A stretch of DNA of 64,000 nt, taken from Phoebastria nigripes. Its lineage: Eukaryota; Chordata; Aves; Procellariiformes; Diomedeidae. Of the stretch, positions 36,801 to 50,800 are shown one piece after another. Position 1 is the stretch's first letter, and each line of letters begins with the position of its first letter. The notes under the pieces were generated by a model. It was not told the origin of the DNA, made no database searches, and saw nothing but the letters and a program-made list of their open reading frames with translations. The stretch spans positions 339,539 through 403,538 of the forward strand of contig JAYKAV010000900.1 in the NCBI GenBank assembly GCA_035582835.1, written 5' to 3'. The position numbers were made by a program, and so were the translations under genes.

Positions 36801-39800
36801 GAAAGGTGTAGCAAAAAATTTAAGTTTTAGAAGGTGGTAGGAGCATATCAGTCTCTCTGACTGTGTGTACAGCTGTTGAACTTCTTGTTTTGCAATCCAG
36901 ACTAACAAAAGCAGTTCCTCTCATAGCTGTTCCTTTTCTACCCATAGTTCTCTACAACAGTAGCCTGTATCATCTGCAGTGGGATGTCTGTAACTGTTCA
37001 TGGGCTACTATTGTTATTTCACACAAACACACTGCAGTAGCCTTCTCTCAGATAATGCTTGTCATTATTGCCTCCCAAAAGTATAATCCAAATATACAAT
37101 ATTTATGCCTGCAATCAGTTATTTGAAAATTTCAAAATAATGAAATCCTGGGGTTTTATTAGTTTTTTGTTGTTCCAGAAATATAAACAGGGTGAAATTC
37201 AAGCTTGATATGCAAAGACAGTGAGGGTTGCCTTAACTGTAAGTTCTTGCTGTATTCAGTCATGAACATAATGAATCAGGGTTGACTGCCATGGTCAACG
37301 TTAAATGGAGTTCTTTGCCATTATGTGTTAATGAGATTAAAAGAGACTAGACCACTGCCCTAAAGGCTACAAGATTGCAACTCATGGGAATGAAAATCAA
37401 GGCTGGTGATGTTGCTTTTTTCCGGCACTTACTACTTGGCTGAATTTCGGTGAAGTTTGTTACTGTGAAAAATCCCAGGGAGACCAGAAATATAGTGTTA
37501 CCTGGAAAGAAGCATAATGACAATTGTCTGGCACGATTTTTTTTTTTTTTTAATTTTTTTTAAAGCTTCAAAGCTCCCATAGTCTTCACTGAATGGCAGA
37601 CCCTGAGAAAGGATTAGATAAAATCTGATTAAGGAATTTAGCATTTCCTTCTAAGAAATCTGAAATAAAGAACACCTCTCTGAACCATTCCTCTCCTGAA
37701 CCGTGACTGATCTGTGCAGAACTGTTTTGAGTATCTGATATCTTTCTTACTCAATTGGCTATTTGTTTCCTGTGTTTCTTTTGCATTTAGCTAAAAGACG
37801 TTATTATCTCAGTGAAGGCTGATTTGTGGGGGCAGCAGATCTTGACCTTGGCTTATTTTGTGTCAGTGGCCTTTTTCAGCACTTCTGTGAGGAAGTATCA
37901 GAGCTGGTTGTAGCTGCATGAAGAGAGAGACAATGACTTCTTTCTTGAGGAAGGTGAGATACCAGTTCAGAGGAGGTCATCGGTAATAGTGGATTACTTG
38001 GTGCTCTTTGTTTTTAATGAACCTTCTTTAGCTACAAGAGCCAGCAAAGCAATGCCACCCATCTGGGGAGACTGCCATACAAAGGAGCATGCTTCTTCCA
38101 GTCTATGTGGAAGCAATTTAGAGAGGATCTGCAATTGCTTATGTTTCCCGCCTTGCTGAAATGGTAGCTACAAATAAAAGAAACTATTCTATCCTTTTAA
38201 ATAAATGCACCGAGAAGTATGTCTGTCTTTTTGTTCAAACTGGGGTCTGATATTGGCCAGAATAAGGGACACCTGAATGACACCTGATCTCAGAGGTGGA
38301 AATAACTTACAACATTCAAAATGTCTGTGCTCAATAGCGTAAACACTTTGGTTTTCTTTAAAGCTGTAAAGTTAGAACTAGAGCAGTGAGAGATCTTAGA
38401 GAAAAGCAGCTGCCATTGCATTGTTGCTTTATTGCTTTGAAAGCAAATGACCATAAATAAATGCTCTGGTAAGAACAGGTGTTTTGAACTACATCTCTTT
38501 TTTTATTGCAAAACAATTGTTACAGAAATTTCAGAAAGTTCTANTGTAGTAATTGCCAACTTCTGCTTTTTATTACGTATCTAAACACAGTCTAAAAGTG
38601 CATTGTGAATCCAGTAGACCTTTGGAAAGGACCGTTTTCCCTAGTGATATACATTTAGACAAATCATATTTGAAAAGCTTCATATTAGTAGGAATTTGTT
38701 TAAAATGACATTTTCATCATTTTTCTCCCTTTATAAATGATTGTTATACACTTACAAATGATAGCCCAAATAATAAACGATTAAATAGCTATTAGTATAG
38801 TATATTGCAAACACTGTTCCAGACAGCAGTAGCAGCATATAGACTCTCTTCATGTACAACAACTGCAGTGGTGGAAGAAGGATATAACTTCAATACGATT
38901 TACTCTCGTGCAGGCATAAAATTGTATTTCACAGCCAATTCCCACTTCTGTCCCTTCCCCCTCCTTACCAAATACTAAAATAAACAAGAGTTATCACTTC
39001 CCTGCAGCAGAAACAGCAGCAATTTCATAATCAAACATTTTTTCCTAATAGCTTTTTGAAATAAGTACTGTGTGGCTCTATGAGAGATCTGAAAGCATGC
39101 AGCAAAATCTAAAAGGTCAGAGACTGTTTCACAACCAGCCTGGCTCAATGGCTCAGTCATTAGACTTCCCACTTGATGATGATTTACGATAATCTGTGCC
39201 ATGACTCAAAGTAATATAGAGTTAGAAACGCAGAACCAATCCATCCTCTGACAAAAGTCAGAGTACTCCACTGAAATCAGTGGATTTTCTGCAGATTTGC
39301 ACCAGTGTCAGTAAGACCATAATCGTAGTCAGTCTCCGAGAAGAGAAGCCTGTGTGACCTGTAGTGTTCACCCTGTGATTGGCTATAAAGCAGGATAACT
39401 CTCACTGGGGTGCAGAAACTCAGTCCCTCCACGTTCAACACTACTGCTTTTACGCCAACGTGTGGCAAGGCCAGTGAATACCATCTAGAGGAGTGAAGGT
39501 TTTCATTAGGTAAGCACACACCCCCAACGCTTTTCTTCTGCCCAGTTTGGACTGTGCTGTTATTTGAGGTGGATGAGGGAAAATTCATGCCAAGAAGCTT
39601 TCCCATTTCTTTTGAAGAAGGTGATCTATACCTGGTATCTTTTAACAGAACTCAAAATGTGGCCTTTGTTGAAATAATTGTGCATATTTGTGCAAAAATG
39701 CAAATATACTATTATTTTTAAGCAGGGCAGAGACATCACAACTACTTAAGTATTCCTAGGGAAATCCAGGAATGACCAGCTCACATTTTCCCTTCTGGTG

Positions 39801-42800
39801 ATTATCAGATCCTCTTAAGTATATAACCTGAGCAACATAACAAGACATTTATGCTTGTTTTGAAAATTTGCACCATGAGTTTACAGAGAATTTTGTTTCA
39901 CTGGCTCACTCTAAGCTAATGCCTTTGAAAACTTCTGCTCTCAGGACAGATACTTGTTTGCTCCGACTGCAGTCATTGGACTAAGGCTGTGTGCTGCCAC
40001 CAGCACTTTTTTTTGAGCAGTTATTTGTGTAGTTGCATTTTTCATGCGCTGAGAGATTCTAAGAAACAAATCATTTTCTTCTCATACAAAAAATATACCT
40101 AACTAAGATATTTATCCCCTGACAAAAGGCTATCCGTTCCACAAAAGGTACAAATAATTTTTTTTTACCAAAAAATCTATAAATGGAAAATGAAAAAAAA
40201 GCAATCTATATCTGGAACCCAGAGGGATTTCCTTATGTGGATGAATGGATGATTTGGTTTTTCATTATATTTTCAAATTATCCCCTCACTGCCATTTGTT
40301 AACTGGCACTTGTGCTAAGAACAATAATGTAGCACCTTATCTCTTCCAAAAAAAGAGAGAGCCAAATGTCTGAGCACTGCTGTAGGTTCGCATTNTGTGT
40401 TGAATATTTCAATTTCATAAAATACAATTGTCATTTAAAAATAATAAAAAAATCACTTACTTTGCTAAAGATCTAACATAATGGAAATAATGTAAACATC
40501 CAAAAGCTTGAATTCATTCCTAACTGGATTCATCTTCACAGGCAGGCAATAGCAAAATGTTAAGTCTCATAGTAGTCCAAAGAAACTCATGGAACAATGC
40601 ATGCATTTTCATTGACACAAAAAAAGACTGGACTGTAAGGAAGAGAAACTACTTCAGTAATATCACACTGTTATTGTGAAAGAATAATGTGCTATAATCC
40701 AATACCTAGGACAAGTGTATACCCCAACTGTAGAATAGCATCACTTAAACTGGAAACAACAGAATGGATTACTATAGGAAAATATTTATAAAATACTGTA
40801 CACCGCTTCCTCAGTCGGCCAGCATATGTAAACAAACAGCTAAGTTCAGTTGAGTTTCAAAATATTGTTAAAGTTCATTTATCTTATAATCTTTTGCATA
40901 ACATGCCAGTTCGCCTTTCACACTATCACAACCCACCTGTCACAGCCCACAGTGGCTCATTAGAGGTTTATACATCAGTTCATACAGACATTTAAGTGGA
41001 GCTATACAGAGAAATGTGTGAAACATACCAAACTTACACATTGTGACCAGAAATGCATATTCCATATGTAAGCTAATAATTGGATAGTGGAACTTAATGC
41101 TTGATGCAACATGTGCTATTTTATTGAATGTTACAGAGTTACAAACAAGACCTTATAATGTGATATTAAAACTGTCCTGTAACGTTCACTAATATTACCA
41201 CATGTCACAACTATACTGGTTTATATATGGGAGATATGTATATATGTGTGTATATATATCTATTTNATAAGCTATCCTTTGATACAGAATATGTCATATG
41301 GCACATGCTATAGCTACATGATGATGGATGATAAGACTTCTACTCTCACTAAATGGTCATAATAATATTGGGAGTGGGAAATCTGGTCCCATTGCAAGGA
41401 ATGGGTGTTTTACCATCAAATTCAAAAAGGAGCAGTTTGATGCAATATGTAAAAAACAGGTGAAGATAAAATAATCTAACATCCATCATAATATATTCTA
41501 TAGACACCACATTGTAGAATAAATGGGAAACATTCAGGAAAAGTAGTGTTCTGACATCTTGCAATTACACTTTTAACATCTGAATTTACAATTTATATAT
41601 AATGGCAAATTTTAAGAGGTAAATAAAGTGTCCTGTTTCATTTTACCTGGATTGTGTGCTCCAGATCAATAAAGTGCTGTATCCTAAACATTTATACAGC
41701 TTCTGGGTTTGGCAAATTCCTTTACCCTGACAAACTAAGCAATGAAATCTACCCCAGAGGAGAGCCCTATGCCTTGAACTAATTCACTAAGCGCTGTTGA
41801 GGAATTTCTAATGAATCTGAAGTTCCTCTAGAGTAGGCCAGTAATATGGTGAAGGTGGAAGCGTCCACGAACAGTTTTAGCAGACATTCGTAAAAGTAAC
41901 AAAGAAAACAAAGTGAGAATATCCCCCTCTACTCACCAAGGATAGATAGATTTGGAGAAGCCTTAGGAAAAGGCTGCTAACAAAAGTTGGCACGTTTGAA
42001 GCAGATTGTTAAACACAAGTTCTTTTGCCCCTGGGCGTTTTGCTATTGTTCAACAATCAGCCTGTCACAAGCATGCTTCATAATGCACAGAAAGGTTTCT
42101 GACCTTTCTTGGTGTTGCCATGTGACCGTAACGCTGCACATGGACTGCAAGGCAATTGCATAAACACGGTGTCTTGGTGGAGTTTAGCTCATTGAAAGCC
42201 TGATCAAACAGAAGAAAGCAAGGAACACGTTGGTGCAGGAAGTATGAAACACATTGTGCTTAAAGTCCCCATGCTGCATTTCTTTGTTTCCTGAACTTTC
42301 CAACATAGTGACTTGGTACCTAAATGTTTTCATCTTCTTTGCCTCTTTTCTTGAGGCTGATGATTATTTTTATGTCTGGATTTGTTGCCTTTCAGACTTA
42401 GCTCTCATACGGTGCTCAGAGTCTCCCAGGGTGAGATCCCAGTGAGAAAACATCAGCCTGCATTTTCAAAGCTGCCTTAGAGATTTGGAAGATAATTCCC
42501 ATTTAAATAATGGGAAGTATGTACCCCACTCGCATCTGTTCGTTTTTAGTAACAAAAAGGAGCTGGTTCTACACAGATGTTGGTCATTGTAGAGACGTTT
42601 TAATTTTTAATAGCACTAGCTTCAACTCTTTACAAGCTTAAAAGTTGTGCCTTCATAAAGGATGTGAAATTTTGATCCAGTTGCAGTTTATGCTTCTCCA
42701 CCCTTTTCCTATCTTCTGCATACTTCCACCTGTGACCACTGTGACATCTTCTCAAGAGAAGTTTGAAACTCTGGTTGATGCTGTGGACCCTTGGAACGTG

Positions 42801-44085
42801 GGTGGGGTTACAACTGTCTTCAACCAAAACCCATAACTGCACTACTGTTCAAATATACCGTCTCCTACTAAAACGCACGTTGTGTGATATGCTGCTGAAC
42901 GGTGGAAGCCTAGTCACAACTGATGGCTTTTGCTGTTTACAGACACCTGCAGTTTCACTTTGGTTTTTTAACTTACCTTAAAAGCATATATACTTTTTAG
43001 TGTTTTCCAGTCCTCTGCCAAGAACATTTTCCCTTAAGCAACTTCAGACTAATTGTGTTAATCTGGATTCAGACTGCTTGATAAATCTTGTATACTTTAA
43101 AATGTTCAAATACGGCCATGTCCTCATGAAAAAAAAAAGGTGCATATTTTTAGGTGAGGGAATGATGTGAAAAAGCGGCAGCTCAAATGGAACAGCAAGA
43201 AGAGCCTGGTAGCAGCCTGGTGGATAAATCTCCCCAATTTGTGTATGTAATTAAACAGAGCAGTGAGAACCTGACAATATTACTGTGCTCTGCTCTGATC
43301 ACCCTGTTCTTACTGTTCCATCACATCCTTTGATTTAGTGAGACAACGTATTGATGATAAATGTGGTAAAAAAATAAATATATACTATTCCGCTTAATTA
43401 CATTCATCCTGAGCTTGCTCAGCTGTGCTAGAATGCCTGTTTTATACAGGAAATCACCTGATATTTTAACATAAATTCTTCCTCCATTTAAGTTGCAGTA
43501 CAAAAGGCATTTCATTTCCCTTTCTGCTCTTGAAAATATAAACTTTTCGTGGCACTAGAAGTTGATACAAAAAGAGACAAGTGAATGTTATGGTTGTTAT
43601 CTTGTTCAGCTTTCTTCATTTCCACAAGTGTGGGATGCAAGGGATTTGGGAGACTTTAGGTTTGTTTTCTGCCAGTTCCTACAGAAATAACAAATGCTTT
43701 TCATCAGTCATCACAAAGGTGAAACAGATGAAAAGGAAGTCATGATTGAAGTTTAGAACATCTAATTTGTACATCTCTTTTTGCCAGTTAATTCCTGCAT
43801 CCTAAAAACTTGACTAATGATCAAAGATCTTAGGATGCCTTCTAATAAAAGGCAGATTTCTGAACCTACTCATTTATTTCTTGTGACTTCATAAAGGGAG
43901 CTTGTTATTCCTGTTGTTTACTGAAGTCTTTGTAAAGCTTTGATCCCTCCCTTTTTCCTTAAGTGCAAGTGTCAACTGGGTCAAGATGCAGTAACTCAGT
44001 GGGCGATGCTGAGACTGACAATGTGCTCCCTTGACCGGTGGCTAATGCCAACTGGAGTTGACACGGGGTGACGTGAGGTTTTTTT
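33850..44085. other. Region downstream of TRPM3, possibly including a long 3' UTR
   Basis: No protein or RNA gene recognised in about 10 kb. It is AT-rich and poor in identifiable repeats. The part adjoining TRPM3 could be transcribed as its 3' UTR. Minus-strand AATAAA hexamers occur at 43878-43873 and at 38507-38502, the latter followed by an A-rich stretch. A (TA)n/(TG)n tract lies at about 41223-41264 and a T12 tract near 37540. How far the UTR runs cannot be decided from sequence alone. Confidence 0.4.
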
Positions 44086-44091
44086 TTTATT
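44086..44091 (-). terminator. TRPM3: Candidate proximal poly-A signal of TRPM3
   Basis: AATAAA on the minus strand, about 65 bases beyond the TRPM3 stop codon, inside an A-rich stretch. It is canonical, but one so close to the stop may not be the main signal if the transcript has a longer 3' UTR. Confidence 0.25.
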
Positions 44092-44154
44092 CTGCTAAGA
44101 AAATTGGACTGGAGAGCAGATGACCCTTAGACTGCCAGTGAGCTTTGTCTAGGC

Positions 44155-45604
44155 CTAGCTGTGTTTACTTTCAAAGCTGCGGAAGGCTCCTGTTCTTGAC
44201 AGTCTCCTCATGGACAGGTTGTCCGCTCTGCTCTCTGGCCTCGAGGACTTACTCCTCTGGAAGGGGTTTCGCAGGCCTGTTGCATTTCGCTGCCTGTCAA
44301 GTTTGTCACTGATAGAGTAGCTCTTCCGCGTGTGCTGTGCATACAACATGTTGGACTCCTCTGCGGAGTAGCTGTTGGCCCGCTCTATTTTTGGAAGTGG
44401 GATGCTGTTGGCCAGAGTTCTTGTAGCATTGCCNTCTTGAGGAGATAAGGGCATCACCTTCTTGTCTTTGGCCTCAATATCCTCATGATCAGAGCTCGGG
44501 TGGCTTAGTTCAGCTTCTCTCTCTGGGTGGCAGCATCCCAAGTCCTCCACTTTGCCCCCGAGACTTCCAGGGAAACTGGCTCTCTCTGCGATGGCCTGGG
44601 GAGCGCTCACACACCTTGTGTCTATGCAGTCTGTAATACTTGTGTACTCTGCTGTTTTGACTGGGACGCCAAGGCTGCTGAAGTAGCTTCGGGATGGAGA
44701 GAACATAAAACTGTGAGATTTCACAATTGGCGTTTCCTCCAGAATAAATGGGGTTGTAGCCAGATAACGACTGCTTTTAGATCGCTCTAAAGTGTGATAC
44801 AAGGGAGGGTCTGAATCCCAGGGGATTTGGCAATCTGTGATTTGCGAATAGTCTGAAGAAAATGCTCTTGTTTCTATTCCAGAGGTTTCCTCATAATCAA
44901 GACTCCTGCCAGAAATTTTTTCGCCAGGTGTACTGCTAATGTACGCACTGTTAGCTAAAATGGAAGAGGCTATATGAGCCTGCAGAGCTGCATCTCCGGT
45001 ACCAAGAATATTTATGGAGCTGTCGAGAGGCTCTGTGTCAGAATGCATCTCATCCATCGCAGAAACGTAGATGTCTATACAAGACGAAGGCCTTCTGGAG
45101 TCTGGGGCAATCGACAAAGTGCTGGTAGGGGCTAAGGGAACCTTTCCTTCTTTTGCTATTGAGTGGGAACTGATAGCCCGATGCAGGCTTGGAGATCTTT
45201 CCTTAAAAATGCTTTCAAACTTTTCCAGCCCACACTTGTCCTTCATATTTGTTGCATAGAAAGAGTGGCTTCGTATGCGGGGCGTGATGGTAGGAGACGT
45301 TGGGGACATGGATTCCTCTCCCGTGGGATCTATGCTCTCTTGAAGCTTGTAAGTGTTTCCTTCCTGACTATTGAAGCTACTCTGCCTCACAATGTAGGCT
45401 GCATCAGTACAGTCGGATGAGGTCCTGGATCGTATCTTGGTCGTCTCACCTCTCTCTATGCCGGTCAGTTTTTCTAAGGCGGTCACCATTCGTCCCATCA
45501 TATCTTCCAGCTGAGCAAGCCTGATGTCAACGGTCTGCAGAGAGGCCTTCATGCAGTGTTCTCGCTCATTTACTTCTTCCAGTCTCATGGCCATGTTCTC
45601 TACC
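44155..45604 (-). CDS. TRPM3: TRPM3 last coding exon: coiled coil and long cytoplasmic tail
   Basis: Terminal coding exon of the melastatin TRP channel 3, a plasma-membrane Ca2+/Na+-permeable channel that responds to heat and steroids. The acceptor reads TTAAG|G at 45605/45604. One base completes the Arg codon begun in the previous exon, then 482 codons run to TAG at 44157-44155. The first ~45 residues ([15 protein letters not shown] onward) have heptad spacing of a TRPM coiled coil, which drives tetramer assembly in this family. The rest is a Ser/Thr-rich tail with conserved TRPM3 blocks such as [47 protein letters not shown] and [14 protein letters not shown], ending FESKHS. TRPM1 lacks these blocks, and TRPM6/7 carry a kinase here instead. 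Two R-R-x-S motifs (RRPS, RRLS) are potential basophilic kinase sites. Base 44434 is N in a GAN codon, so that residue is Asp or Glu. The frame is intact. Confidence 0.96.
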
Positions 45605-47847
45605 CTTAAAAAAGGGAAGAATTAAACAGGTTAGTTTCTACAAAACAGTGATGTTCAGCTAATAGGTCACCAAAACAAACAGGAACAAATAGGTCTTAAA
45701 ATTCAAAGCCAATCTACACCACCTCACCTGCTTCAAAACCCTGAGGTTTAGCAAACAAATACCACTCGGTCAGGAAACTGCTCCAGTGGGTTAAACCAGG
45801 GATGTCTGCTGCATAAGGTAGAGGGGGTTTTGGGTGTGCCCTATCCCAGGGACAGGGGTTATTACAGAAATGTTACTATGATTTGCTACCTCTCTGCTGC
45901 CAAAACTTCTAATTAGGTTGTTATGAATGAATAACACTTAGAGCAGATGCCACATGACGTTGTCCTCAGTTGTGCCACAGGCAGGACTACCGCAGTTAAC
46001 TGCAGAACTAAATGAAGTAATGAAAGTGAGCAATATGCCATAGAAGGTGGGTAACATTCCATTTTTCTTCTGGTGTTCGCCCCAGATTTACACCAGCTAG
46101 TGCTGTGTGGACCTAAGGAGATAGTTTCTTTGTTCTCTGATTAATTTTTATCTCAGATGTATAGAAAAAAAATGTATCAGCTATTGTATTGAATGTAGGT
46201 AATATCAAGTAAAGTATGCATTAAAATTGCAGGGAGGAGAACACTGATCAAACCGAATACAGCCTACAATAGGGTACACATACTAAGATTGCTCCATTAC
46301 TGTGATTGTGCTTTGAGTAGTCTGTGTTAATAGTTTAGGGATTGAAATGATGGTTTTTAAAGTTATTTATTAGCTACGTATTGTAATATATAAATAAAAA
46401 GTTAGATTAAAGTATTAATAGATAATAATTGAATGTGTGATCCTAATTTAAACTTCAGTATATCTGTTCTACACTGTTCATCTGTCTCATTTTAAAATGT
46501 TTTCGACTTTAAGGTGAATTCTGTACTAATTTATGCTGGTGGTTTTCAACCATTTCAATTTTCTGGCTTCCAAAATGTCTCTACTGAAGGATTTATATGG
46601 AGTCCTCTAATTTTACACAATGAAATTGCCTTTAGCACATACGAAATTTCTTCTCATAATTATTTTCTCTGGTTGTACTCCCTAGGGTAGACCAGGGATC
46701 TCTGTTATCTGCCAAAGAAGTATTAAAAGCACCACATTTATATAGTTATCTTTGTCTAATTTTTAAGGTTACAATTCTGGTTTTCCCCATTCCTGTAGAC
46801 ACTGAAAAATGAACAGAGAAGTGACAAATACCAAATGGCAGGATTTCCACACTTTTCTCTTCACAAGTCTCTTACTCTCTTCCTGTTAGTGCAATTCATA
46901 CTCAAATGTTAATAGGCACCCTGTCAATCATAGCCAGGATTTCTGATGAGATAAATATCATCTTCTACTACTGCTAGTTGAACTTCCAACAGGATGAGTG
47001 ATCTGGAACTGGCAACACCATAAACACTCTTACTTGCCCAGAAGGAAACCAGATTTTAGCAATGAATGAGTATTGGGCAGCATTAATGCCTTGTTAATTA
47101 ATGCACAGAACTTTAGCTGGTGAAACACTGAGGTCTGACTACCTCGTGGTGATGAGCAACAGCAACCCGCCCACACAAGAGAGGAGAGGGAGGAGTGTGA
47201 CACCACTCCTTACAGCAAGTCTCACATTCCTGTGAAATATGGGCTTTTTCTGTTGAAGATCGTGAGTTTTGAAAGCACAAGCACAGCAAATCAAATGTGA
47301 AGCAGTAACTGTATTGCTGTCATCAGACTTCAACAGATGAATGATCAAGTAATCACTGCTAAGAAATGAACTGGTAATTTCAAAGAATCTCATTCAACTC
47401 ATAATCACTTAGGCAGCGGTCTACCTCTAGTTCTACCAACTTCTCCAACAAAACAGATTAATGTTATTGCAAGCACAGGATATAATTCCTTAGTGAGAGA
47501 GCAGTTTATATTGGAAGCAGTTGAATTTTCCCTCATGTTATTAGTTATCTGAACTGCTATTTTATAAAAACAATTATACTTTTGAAATATTTATCAGCTA
47601 ATAATTGAGTGCCTTGTCACACGTTTAGCTTCTGTAACAACTGCTCCAAGATGATGAACAGATATAACATCACAATTTTAGGGCTGTCAGCCATATGGAA
47701 CAATTTGAGAAACCTCCTAGATTTTACTTGAGAATGCTCAGATTATGACCAACGAAAAACATTCACCCCAGCAACGCTTACCCAAGAATTGGAATGAATT
47801 TATAACATTCTGTGAAGCTAACTGGATAGTCTTTGATTTTGGTTTGG

Positions 47848-47869
47848 TTTTTTTTTTTTTTTTTTTTTT
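47848..47869. repeat. T22 homopolymer
   Basis: An uninterrupted run of 22 T following TTTGGTTTGG. In TRPM3 transcript sense this is poly-A, but no retroposed body was recognised beside it. Confidence 0.85.
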
Positions 47870-50800
47870 CTTGCTTTGAGAGATGTACACAAGTGAAATA
47901 ATTTTTAATACAAACATAGCCAGCTGAATTATTGCACTTGGTTACATATTTGTATCTGGCATATGAGTAGAACTGTCCATAATGAGATAAGTTTTGCATC
48001 CTGCATTCACGTAAGGGCTATGCAATGCTACTGAACGCAACTAATGCATCCCAAGAAGAACCTAGAGTCATACCTTGCGGGTACACATTCATATATTTGT
48101 CATATTTGTCCTGCCTTTCCTGAACATGATCTATTAGCTACTGCCAGAGGCACAGGGTGTAAGACTGGTAGTATTGCTGGCCAAGACGAAGAGCGACTTT
48201 TGAGTTACATGGGCTGTTGGTTGCTATGGAAGTAATCACAGATGTGATCGTGTTGATAGTAGTGGGAAATTTATACAGAAACTCAACAAGATAAGGATAG
48301 TGCAGTCTAGGTTCAGAAACCAGGGGTAACCAGAGATGTGCANAGATAACTGAGAAGTACATACATGTATTTAGACTGGATGGGCCCTGACTATATAATT
48401 TTATTCATAAAAAGAAAGCTTGGGTGATGATGATCTCCTCCAAACCTAAAGCTATTAGCTGAATTTAGTCACCTTTTTTNAATATATATTGCATAATGCC
48501 ACTCCCAGATTTTTTAACAAATATTTATTCTTTTACTTAGTGATATTCTCTTATATTAATCTGATATTCAGTTCTGCAATCATTCATCACACGGAACAGC
48601 ACCATGCTCTGGGAGTAATCCTACTAGAAATATGATAAAATCACATCAGCCAAACACTGTGGACAGAAGAGGATATGTTCTGGAGAAATACAGTCATTAT
48701 CTGGTCCTTAAAATATTTTAATAAGTGAAACTTTCTATTTTCCTGTAGTGTTGGATGATCTTGCACTCGGTGAGTAGACAGCTAGAGCTGTATTTCCTTC
48801 AGGAACAGTTTTGAATTAAAACACTTCCAAGATAAGAATGCGCAAGTTTTGCTTGGATTTTTTTTCCATGTGTATTGGAGATAGTATAAACCTTTTGGCA
48901 AATCTCACAATATCCATGTATGATGCTTCCATTGCACCTGTGCTTTTCCGTACAGCAAGATTTGTCCAACATATGAGAAGGTTCCAAGCCATCCTAACAG
49001 ATGGGAATGAGAACAGAAAAAGAGGAGGCTACATGTAAAATGTGCATCAAGTGTGTTCTGCTGAAGCTCAAAAATTTCTAATAGTGAAACAAACATGAAC
49101 TATCCGAGGACAATATTCANTAACCAGGAAAAAAAATAAAAGGTCAGAACTGGGAACCTGGCAAAGATTTTATACTACCTGTGATGAGCCTTTTTAATTA
49201 TGGTTTGGGAGATGATGGCTTTTGCTGGCATTCATTTTGGTTATATTTATTTTTAANCTTTGCACATCAGTTCATCAATAATTTAATTGAAATTAATGGG
49301 AGTAGACCTCTTAATTGAATGCTAGAATTAGGTTCACAAGTCCCTTTGTGGACCTATGTCCATTTTTAAGGCATCACTTATATTTCAAAATCCTTTTCAA
49401 CTGCTGCGAAGACTGTAGACACTGAAAGTCACTTACAGGGGTATCCATCCTGCTTGTTATAGGTGACTGTAGAATGGTTTTATTTAAATAAAATGTAGGC
49501 AGCAGTTCCCAAGCCTGTAACAGGCTATTGGTACTTTGCCTGACATCGTTTGGTAAAGCATTGCTGATACACGTGGCCAGCCAATTTTCTCAGGTGCGGT
49601 GGTTTCTGCAGGCTAAGGACGTTGGATTGTCCTGGCTGTGTTCCCATCTGGAGCCTAAGACCACTTAACTCTTTGTGACCACAGAGAGATGCCGCCAGAT
49701 TCACAGACCTTTCCTACTGTCACTCTACATGTGTGGCCAGATCTGATAGGCTCAGTAGCGGCCCTTTTACCAACCCAAACCTATTTCTGTGCACTTCAGC
49801 CTGCCATGTCTGAAATCAAGATAATAATGATGTCTTCATTCACATGGATGCTGTTAGTGTAATTGCACTGCAGACTATAAAGTGTTAAGGTGCTGTAGTA
49901 ATGGACACCATATAGTACCAAAGATGACATAATAATATCTACTCCAACCAGCTTATCTGCTTTTTAAATACTGTTAGGATGTGACCCTGCTCCCTTTGGA
50001 ATCAACAACAGGTTTTGCATTGGGTTTGAAAGACTTGAGACCTGTCCATATGGAAAAAATGCCTATTGAAGAGATTGTTTTAGTGGCTTCATGCCAGATC
50101 AAGAAAAATAGTGCAGTCTTTTTTGATCTTATTACACATGTCTCTGTGCTGGTCAAACTGTGCCACTGCAAGTTTCACAGTGATTAGAAAGGAAGGCTCT
50201 CCAGGAAAAGTTGTGATTCTTCTGCTGCAATGAAGTGAATTTGTCCAACTTTGCTTTCCTCACGGGTTTCCAGGAGATTCACCAAGATTTGCCTAACCTC
50301 ATAAATGCAGTTAAGGGAGACACCTTACAACTTTGTACTGCTTTGTATTTTTCCATTTAGTCGATCACTTCCTCTGATGTGTATCACTAACCTGCTGCTA
50401 GTTCCATGTGCCTGTGTGAGATCCTAGCTAGTGTGCTACTCCTCCAAGTTACTTAGTACCTAAGGTCAGAGAAGGACAAACATCAACTGTTGTTTCACGC
50501 TTTTAATTTCTGAAGGTGAAAGGATCAGGTAAAGGAGAGATTCTGTGTGGTGACACCAAATCTGGACACCTCTGTGGTGTTCTTTGTTACAAGAGAAGTA
50601 AGGTGATTGCTGAACAAAGACAGGCCCCACAGGATGCCAGGGTGGACTATTCCAGGGTGAGAGTATAAACTGCATCTTGTTGTAGGTGAGTCAGACAAGA
50701 CGCTGTGGTCCTGACCCAGCACAGCCACTGGCCACTTAACTGAAATCATTCATTTACACCCAGGTCAATGCAGCAAGAAACAGGATCCCTTGTTCTTTTG

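Noticed and set aside
39130..39190. tRNA-like GGCTCAATGGCTCAG segment
   Set aside because: Only a D-arm-like stretch is present. There is no B box at the right distance and no acceptor pairing.
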